Assembly: GCA_001584585.1 (NCBI GenBank)
Contig: LSYV01000023.1
Span: forward strand, 771,439 to 835,438
From: Gonium pectorale
Lineage: Eukaryota; Chlorophyta; Chlorophyceae; Chlamydomonadales; Volvocaceae
DNA length: 64,000 nt
Direction of reading: 5' to 3'
This document shows, one piece after another, positions 56,701 to 64,000 of the stretch (position 1 is its first letter; the number at the start of each line of letters is the position of its first letter). The translations under genes were made by a program, and so were the position numbers. The notes beneath the pieces were generated by a model. That model ran no database searches. It had not been told where the DNA came from and saw nothing but the letters and a program-made list of their open reading frames with translations.

Positions 56701-59700
56701 GTCAGCACCGCCTTCTTGAACATGCGGCCGTCCGATACGATGGCGCCCGTCTCGGGGTCGGCCGCATTGTCAAAGAGCATCATCTTGAGCAGCGTCAGCT
56801 GGTTGCGGTTGCCCGTCTCGCTCATGCACTTGAACCACCAGCGGTACGGCGCCTTGTAGAACTCCTTGACCACCTCCTCCCACGCTGTCAACACGCCCAG
56901 GTCCAGTTTAAACAGGCCGCGGATCAGGCCGAACAGTGTCGTGGCCACCTGGAGGGGCGATGGAGACGCGGGGCAGGCAGGGGTCCGTCGGAAAACCCTT
57001 CCCGCACTCCCACCGACGGTCCCGGTACTGCCTTTGCCGGCCATCTCACCGCCACTACCGCTTCCCTGTCATCTGCCGCGCCCCCGGCCGGCTTACCTGG
57101 TAGAAGAGCGACGTGTCCAACAGCACGACAATGATGAAGGGCGACAGGCGCACAAATGCCAGCAGCCAGTCGCCGCCGACGCAGGGAATGACGCCCCAGT
57201 AAGTGGGGTCGGCCTTGGCGCACTCCAGCCAGTTCACGCGGAACGTCAGTTCCAGCTGCGTGCGAGCGAGAGGGCGAGGAGGCGGAGCAGGTGAGAGGGA
57301 CAGGTGGCCGTGGCGGGCCAGGGAGTGAGGGTGGGGCGGCGGCTGGGTCCAAAAGTGTCTGTCGCCAGCCTGCAGCACTGCCGCGTCTAATGCCCGGAAC
57401 GAACAGCTGTGCTAAGGCACATATCATGAGCGCATTCAGCTGGGCTGCCGGCGGCGCTGATGCGCTGTCAGGCGCCGAAGGTTAAGATGCCCCACACAGC
57501 GCACGGCACAAGCCACTTCCCACGCTCACCGGTGCCACCGACGGTTGGCCTGCGGAATAGGTGGAGGGGTGACGGGGTGGGCGCGGGGCACAGCGGCTCA
57601 GGAAGGGTCGAGAAGAGAGAGAGATAACTGGTGGTTAACATGCGTCAGGGAGCCGTAGATAGCATGGTAGGTGGAGCATCGCACGGATGATGCCCTGGGT
57701 CACACATGGCGCTGGGGGTCGGGCCTGGTGCCCAATCCGCCGCGTTGCCAAGAACCCTTTCAGGACAAAGACTAAAGCGCGGGCACTCACAAATGATGTA
57801 GTAGTCGAAGGGGATCTTCATGGCGAACGCGATGATCCAGAAGAGCGCATTGTAGAAGAAGAGCTTCCATTTCATGCGCATGGTGCCCTGGATCCAGTTC
57901 ACCTGGGGGGGAGGTGGAAACGTGGGATAATGAAGAAGGGAAACGAGTCGGGGGAGGTGGGATGCACGAAACCTGAGAAAGCAGGCCTGAACATGGCCCC
58001 GTCGTATATAACCGTCCAAGCCAGGCACGCGCCTCGCCTCTCTTCATCTCCCAGCCCATACATGTATCTCTCAAATCATCCGCTGCCCCTCCCCCCCCCG
58101 CCCACGGAACCACCCTCCGCTTACCGGGTCCGGCCGTGCCGAGCTGGCCTTGAGCACGGCTGGCAGGTTGAGCGCGTGGGTGAGCGAGATGGTGTAGCCG
58201 TCGCGTGTGGTTATGAGGAAGTGCAGCATGTAGGCGCCGATGTAGCACCAGCTGAACAGCGGCCAGTAGTCCCAGCAGAACTGCTTGAAGGGGCCTTCGT
58301 AGAACTGCAGCACGTACCTGGACACCGCACGGGAGCCGGGGAGCACTCAGGGAAGGAACATCCAACACGGCGGGGGCAAGGGCAAGACACGGGGCGGCTT
58401 TCGTGATCATGACCAGTACTGTCTGGACTGTTGAGAGGCCGCAGCGAAGCTGCACCACCACTGACACCAACCGCTTCACAATGTCGGGTGCCGCAACCCC
58501 GACCTCATCACCCGCCGCAGACCGGTATGGTCGACTCACCAGCCCAGGACGAAGAAGGCCAGCAGCACCCACTCCACCAGGCCCAGCGTGCCCAGGTAGG
58601 GGCTGCCCTCCACCTCAACCACCCGCACCGGCGTCATGCGCGTGTTCTCGCTGCCAATCGCCTTGCTCTCGCCAAAGCCCTGCGCTCGGGCGGCGGCCAG
58701 CGCCTGCGCGTTTGCGCGCCGGCTAATCTTGAAGTGGCCCCTGTGGCAGGTCCGGAGGCACAGAACCCAGTAAGCGCCTTGCGGAGCCATAAACAGAGGA
58801 GGCACGCTCAAAGATGGGATACAGCTATGTTGAAGGAATAACAAGGATCACTTTTCATGGGCATTGAGAGGTTGGCTGTGCAGGAACTGTGATGGAACTG
58901 GAGTGGGTGCTAAGGGTTGGGCCGAGGGCAGTGCAGCAGGGCAAGGCAGCGGCGGAGCTGGCTCACTTCTTGTCGAAGACCTTGGACAGCACGGTCTGCA
59001 GCGGCTCCGGCGGGTGGCGCGTCATGTACCAGTTGCAGAAGCGCTCCAGGGCGGCGCAGAAGGCATGCGTCACCAGGAAGCTGCTGATGATGCGCCAGTT
59101 CCACCTGCGGCGCCGAAACACATCACAGGTCGACCCTCCAGCGCGTGACTGCCCACAAATACATATCGACGCGCCCACTCGTATCAGCCATGCTAGAAAC
59201 GTGGGTAGGCGGGGGGTCGGGCACGCGCAGCCGCGTCAGCAGCCCGCTTCGCCCCAACCCCCGACGAAGAACGATAACCCGGCCACACGGACCCGCCCCA
59301 AACAACCCCAACCCCAGGCAACCCCAACCCACCCGACGAACGCCTGCGCCTGCATGCCGTGATACAGCACCAGGTGCGCCGCGTACACGCGGTAGTATGC
59401 GCGGTACACGGCCAGCCAGGTGCGCCGCTCGCGGTACGTCTTGACGAACACGTTGGTGCGCCACCAGTCGGCGGCCACCTGCGGGTCAAACGTCGTCTCG
59501 GCGCGGCCGCGCGTGTAGCCGAGGCGCGTGATGGTGCTGTAGGCGTCGTTCACGTCGCCGCGCACAATCTGCTCGCCGCGCACGCGCAGGTCGCGGAGCG
59601 CCAGGCGCACGATGCCCGTGTGCGCCATGCTCTCGTTGATGTCGTCGTAGCTGGCAGAGGAGGCGCGGGGCGGCAACGGCAGAGGCGGTGGCAGTGTCAG

Positions 59701-62700
59701 AAGCGGCGTCAGGTGGAGGCCAGAGGTTGACCAGGCACACAACGGGTCGAAGTCATGGTGGTGAGCAGGAGAAACCGGCACAGCCGGCGTCATCGGTTTT
59801 GGAACGGGAACAGTCGATCTCGAACTATCGGGAACACTTGTGGGGTGATGCTGGGGCCTCCAGCCGTGGTCTACCACCCCACGGTTGGCTTCCGCACCCG
59901 GGCACGGGCCTCGCCAACCCTCCGGCCCCCCACCCCGTCCCAGCATCCCCAGTCTCCACGGCTCACCCCAGCCGGTGCGCCACCTCCACGCCCAGGTTGG
60001 ACAGGTGGTCGATCTCGTAGCTGATCACGTAGAAGATGGGCGTCACAACGCGCTCGTAGTAGAAGTTGCCGTCGCCAAACGCAATCAGGTCCGCAATGAT
60101 GATGCGCTGGTCCTCGGGCACATCGCTGCCCTTGAGGCGTGACATGATGGGCCCCAGGCGGCCGCAGTCCTCGGGCCGGATGCGGTTCGGGTAGATGCCC
60201 AGCGTGTTCTGCAGCTCGCGGATGAGCGCCTGGTGCTTGTTGCGCAGCCCGATGCGCACCTCCCGAATGTTGGGGAAGTTCTCGGGCGGGTCGCGGTTCC
60301 ACATGTCCTGCATCACGTAGCTGCGGGAGCACGGGCACAGGCAAGGCAGGGGAGGGGTGAACTCAACAGCTGCCAGGCGCAAGGCAAGCGTGGCCTTGCC
60401 GACTAGCCGACCGCAAACAGCAGCAATGCCAACTCCGCCATTCTTGGCGGTCCCTCCGCCATTCGCATATCACGAGCACCATCGCTGTGAGCACCGCACC
60501 GCCACTGACAACACTTAAGGTGTAAACCACCACCCCGCGTGCCACCCCGACGCCGCCGCACCTGTGGTTGAGGCACCAGTAGAGGAACCACGTCAGCTCG
60601 GGCATGTGGCGCATAGAAGAGGCCTCGGTGTAGATGAGGAAGTAGAGGGCCAGCTCGGTCAGCATGCCGCACACCACCGTCTCGTCGCAGTAGCGGCTCT
60701 TGTTCAGCACGTCCTGCGCAAGCCGTTTAAAGACACGAAGGTATGAGTATGCCATGCTGTTTAGAAGGCCGCGTGGCGTGGTGTACAGGCGAAGAATTAT
60801 CGTCGCGGCGTTATATGTTGGCTGCACGCACGGCGTGGCCCCGGCGATTGGCGCAGCGGCCGAGCAACCAGCGGGCAGATCCAATCCAGGTCGGGACCAG
60901 TCGTGCCCTGTCAACAACGCGGAAAGGCTAGTGCGTGTCCCTTCCGGCCCTCGCTGATGCTGCAGCATGCCGGCGCCGGGGATGTTTTCACGGACGCCGG
61001 GCCACTACAAATTGTCCACGTGGCCCAGGCGCCGCCAGTGCCGCCCGGCCGGCAACGACAAGATGCGCGTGTGGTCCAGGCACTGCAGCCGCCAGCCCGC
61101 CCAGCAGCGCAGTGCAGCATACGCAGCTGAGCAGCATGTTTCAGCTGCAGCAAGGGGGCCGTACGCTCCTCCTCCGTGAGGCCTCCAATGCATCCGCCAA
61201 GCTGTGATTGGCAGGTAGTGGGTCTATGCTCTTAAAAGGTCCGGCAAGCCAGAGGGGTGCAGCCGCCACGCCCGCCACGCATCGCCGGCTGTCGGTTAAG
61301 CTCCTGGGTCGCCGAGCTGCTGCGTTCCAGCGTCGATATGCATCGGAAGCGTCCGCTTGACGGGCTCTGCATTGCCCCCTGGGCGCCTTCCCCAACCCGC
61401 CGAGCAAGTGACCAGCGCCAGCAGCCCTGCTCGCTGCCAGGCTTCCTCAACCTCCAGGCCAGCCCTCATGGGGCTCCAGCCAATAGTGGTAGCTGCAGCA
61501 CCAGCCATCTGTGCGGCCCGCCCGACCGTTCCTTGACTTGCGTGCTCTCACCCCGCCTCTACCTCCGCCCCTCATCCCGCCTGTCCACCCCCACACAACC
61601 CCAACCTCCTTATCAATAGAGTGTTGAACCTTCTATTCGCGACCGGCCCCGTCTCGCCCGGTCAATACTACGCACGCAATCGGGTCGAGCGAGAGGCCAG
61701 CTGGCCATTCCTACCTGCATGACCTGCGGCCGGATGGACAGGCCGTGCATGTGCGTCCAGTGCTCCTCGTACGAGTAGAAGATGGTGGTGTGCAGCTCAA
61801 AGACCGCCTTTGCGAACCGCTCCTCCTGTCGCTCGTCCTCCCCCTTGTCGCGCCGGATGAAGAAATTCTTCACCAGCAGCTGAACCAGGTGGTCGCTCGC
61901 CACGAAAATGGTGGCGGGTGTCCACTCCGCGTTGTGGCCCTTCGGAGATGCGGCATGGCGTGGCAAGGCGGAAGCAGAGTTTCGGAAGGGAGGAAGCAGA
62001 CCAGGGGGGCGCGGGGTGCGTGGGACCGGGCAGTGAAGAGCCGACGGTGCAGCGGCAGGGCGGCCGAGTCCCCATTAACATGCAGTAAGAGTGACATCTT
62101 TTGGACTGGAGCATAAGGGGACAATGGTGGGGACTGGAGCATAAGGGGACAATGGTGGAGAAAGCAACAACGGCTGCAAGGCAGCAGATGCCGAAGGGGG
62201 CTAGGCCCAGGACGGGTCAGCTAAAACCCGTGCTTACCCGGTTGCGCGTCAGGGGGTTCACGTTGAAGGCCTGGAACCCAAAGTTCCTGCCCACGCGCCA
62301 CACGATGTTGTGCACCAGGTGCTCAAACGCAAACGTGTGCAGCGCGGGCATGACGAAGGGGTTCTTGCGGTCCCGCTCCTTCTTCTTTTTCTTCTTGAAT
62401 ACACCCTTGTCGCTGGGCATCTCCCCGTCGTCTTCCACCGCACTGGCCTCCTTTTCCTTATCTGAATGGTCACTCTGTGCTGAATGGGCTACGCGAGAGC
62501 GCGCGCTCGCGGCGCCCGGTCGCCGCATGGCCGACTTCGCGCGCTTGTTCGGGTGTGCCGAGACGCCCCGCATTGCCGTCTTTTTAATCGCGGGCCTGGC
62601 GGCCGTCGGCGTGGGAGGCTCCGCACCCGGGACATGGCCCGCATTCGGCGTGTGCTGCTGCTCGCCAGCGAACTCCTGCGCCAGGGCGGCGTTCACGCCA

Positions 62701-63169
62701 AAGGTGACGCGACCGCTAGGCCCGTCCACAGCCGCAGGTGCCTCCTCCTCGTCGGCGAGCCAGCCTGCGACAGGGCCAGCAACGACATGCAGCAGTTTGT
62801 TCCGACCAGAGTGAGAACATTGGATCACGCTCGCGCGACCCCACCTGCAACAAAGCTTTTCCAGTCTTTGGCTGCTGGCTGCTGTGGCGGGAGCTCCTCC
62901 TCCTCCGGGGCTGCCCCAAGGCGGAGCACAGAAGGCTTCGCACTGAACGGCCGCAGGAAGCCGCTTGTCGCCGGCTGCCGCTGCTGAGGAGGAGGAGCAG
63001 CATGCTGCATCATGTGCTGGTTTGGCCCAGCGGGCTGGTTCCCGTGGTTGCCGTCTGTAAACGATGGCTGACCCAGCATAAGCCTGAGTCCAGCCCATAC
63101 CGAGTCCCCGCCTCCCCCAGCATTCCCAGCATTCCCAGCTGGGGGAGGAGGCTCAAAATGGACGGGCAT
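44796..63169 (-). CDS. GSL: 1,3-beta-glucan (callose) synthase, GT48
   Basis: Plasma-membrane enzyme polymerising UDP-glucose into callose. Exons: 63169-62845, 62764-62238, 61939-61715, 60713-60562, 60320-59967, 59650-59333, 59104-58967, 58740-58540, 58317-58125, 57902-57791, 57549-57530, 57255-57097, 56948-56655, 56460-56233, 56024-52593, 52381-52277, 52004-51735, 51503-51287, 51118-50956, 50735-50491, 50230-50100, 49940-49720, 49541-49394, 49266-49006, 48788-48609, 48389-48192, 47949-47833, 47630-47451, 47123-47028, 46785-46549, 46270-46036, 45641-45450, 45191-44796. In order: low-complexity N-terminus, FKS1_dom1-like block (about 360-490), N-terminal membrane bundle, 1144-residue insert (1083-2226), then the glucan synthase domain (WSILTPLYEEDVLY, GEGKPENQNHAVIF, AIDMNQDNVL, IRLHYGHPDLFN, RGGISKAT, GKGRDMGFDSING, ISRESSRLG, FDFFRLL-like) and C-terminal TMs. 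At least 3423 residues, against about 1950 in land plants. One exon is lost in the gap at 46.4 kb. Confidence 0.94.
45704..45806. repeat. 21-23 bp minisatellite, five copies
   Basis: GTAAGCGGCACC followed by a C-run and CACATA, starting at 45704, 45727, 45748, 45769 and 45791. It sits in an intron of the callose synthase; copies differ mainly in the length of the C-run. Confidence 0.85.
46328..46521. other. Assembly gap (194 N) hiding a callose synthase exon
   Basis: The exon at 46785-46549 ends in phase 0, but the next visible exon (46270-46036) begins with one base completing a codon. An exon of length 3n+2 must lie between them, most likely in the gap. In the family this segment carries the transmembrane stretch after GRGF...DFVK. 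Confidence 0.8.
52593..56024 (-). other. Giant low-complexity exon of the callose synthase
   Basis: A single 3432-bp exon (1144 codons, phase 0 at both ends) placed just before the first catalytic-side block (WNSFAFAWDEIIDDLR). It is rich in Gly, Ser, Ala and Asp, with basic-Ser motifs (APRRRSV, SNRRGSI) and a short repeat of RPxTA (ARPITALRPTTALRPTTA). Being symmetric, it could be skipped without shifting the frame. Confidence 0.8.
57530..57549 (-). other. 20-bp microexon of the callose synthase
   Basis: Encodes the end of one codon plus QPSVAP. Flanked by CCGCAG and GTGAGC, it is needed to keep phase between the exon ending DYYII(C) and the one starting LELTFRVNW, and it matches the KP-x-x-x-P-type linker seen at this place in callose synthases. 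Confidence 0.75.
62103..62158. repeat. 28-bp perfect tandem duplication
   Basis: Two identical adjacent copies (62103-62130 and 62131-62158) beginning GGACTGGAGCATAAGG, in the second intron of the callose synthase. Either a recent duplication or a local assembly artefact. Confidence 0.85.
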
Positions 63170-64000
63170 ATGCCTTTAGAGGGGCCCCATGGTTGCCGGC
63201 ACTGTTGAGGGCACCGCAGCACCTCTGGAAGGCCTTTTTCGCCCTCCACGCCCGAGTTCTGGAACTACTTCAACAAGTTCGCCGGATGCAGGCGTGCTGG
63301 GCGCTCCTCAGGCAGTTAACAAGCCAACAACAAGCCGCTGCTCCGCTGCGCCAGACGCCCGACCACGAAGGGGCTCTTGCTTTGTTTGGCTAACTGCTAT
63401 GTAAGCGTCAAGTGCAGGGTCAGTCCTGGCAAGCGCGTTGCCTTCGTGGGAGCTTCAAAGCGCATGCCCATCCATTAGATGAAAATTAGTTAAAGTACTG
63501 ACACCTAAAGCAACGAGATGGTAACGAAGCAGGCAAGCGGCCCGAGTACATGGTATGGCCGGAGAACTAGATAGCACGATTGAGTGAGGATAATGCAGCT
63601 GCCTATATATACTGATCATGCCAATTGGCGACCGACTAGGTTACAAGCTGCCAAAACATGCCAAATGCTGTACAAGTTGTGTCAACGATACGCCCTGTGC
63701 CTGATGCCTTTTAAGAACGATGCAAAGGCGTCATGTATGAACACAGCGTCCGACGAAACAACAATCGACGCCCGCCGGTCAAGTGGCCCCTCAGTGACCC
63801 GGGACGATGGCCGAAGCAAGGCATGTCCCGACGCTGAGCAAAGAAGCGCGGGTTACATGCATTATGCTGCTGTGGGAGGAAACGGGATAACTATCCTGCT
63901 CTTACGCGCCCCCCACCCCTTTGAAACTCGCCCAAGTTTCCGGACCTCAAACCGGAGTTTCGTGCATGACTACTCCACATCGCAATGCATGGATGGCTGA
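63170..64000. other. Upstream region of the callose synthase
   Basis: The AT content rises from about 63.4 kb. A TATATATA lies at 63604-63611. Open frames on the plus strand to the window end have no recognisable motif. Confidence 0.55.
63604..63611 (-). promoter_or_regulatory. Candidate TATA box for the callose synthase
   Basis: TATATATA about 435 bp upstream of the ATG at 63169. This would leave a long 5' untranslated region, and the element is palindromic, so the assignment is weak. Confidence 0.3.

Overview
The window is nuclear DNA of a volvocine or Chlamydomonas-like green alga. The evidence is strong GC bias at third codon positions, many short exons split by GT...CAG introns, Ala/Gly/Ser-rich inserts inside conserved proteins, and a gene set combining a plastid Ccs1, a GT48 callose synthase and a plant-type DP factor. 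The species cannot be fixed from the sequence. No prokaryotic, viral or CRISPR feature was seen and no tRNA or rRNA was recognised. There are two assembly gaps (35375-35769 and 46328-46521), and the first 100 bases are not genomic: they carry a loxP-type mate-pair linker at a contig edge.

Layout. (1) 101-3762, minus: N-terminal part of an M3 (thimet/organellar) oligopeptidase, cut off by the linker. (2) 5686-6993, minus: intronless secreted nucleotide-diphospho-sugar transferase with a DXD motif. (3) 9038-11938, plus: large low-complexity protein of unknown function with a nuclear-localisation-like motif, divergent from gene 2. (4) 16271-19410, plus: DP transcription factor, six exons, with a C-terminal array of six S-P-x-K motifs. 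(5) 22656-37558, plus: OSCA/TMEM63 (DUF221) channel, 26 exons, about 1956 residues, with two giant cytosolic inserts. (6) 38332-42559, plus: Ccs1, plastid cytochrome c assembly, nine exons, 606 residues. (7) 44796-63169, minus: GT48 1,3-beta-glucan (callose) synthase, 33 visible exons plus one lost in a gap, over 3400 residues, including a 3432-bp exon of low-complexity sequence.

Gene models were built by translating each frame and requiring splice phases to match across every intron. Genes 4, 5 and 6 close without a break. Gene 7 closes everywhere except at the assembly gap, where the phase shows that an exon is missing. The genes do not form an operon-like pathway; this is ordinary eukaryotic gene order. 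CCS1 and the callose synthase are convergent, and OSCA and CCS1 are in tandem with only 773 bp between coding regions. The most unusual content lies inside the genes: the S-P-x-K array in DP, the RRxS-bearing inserts in the OSCA channel, and the giant exon and 20-bp microexon in the callose synthase.
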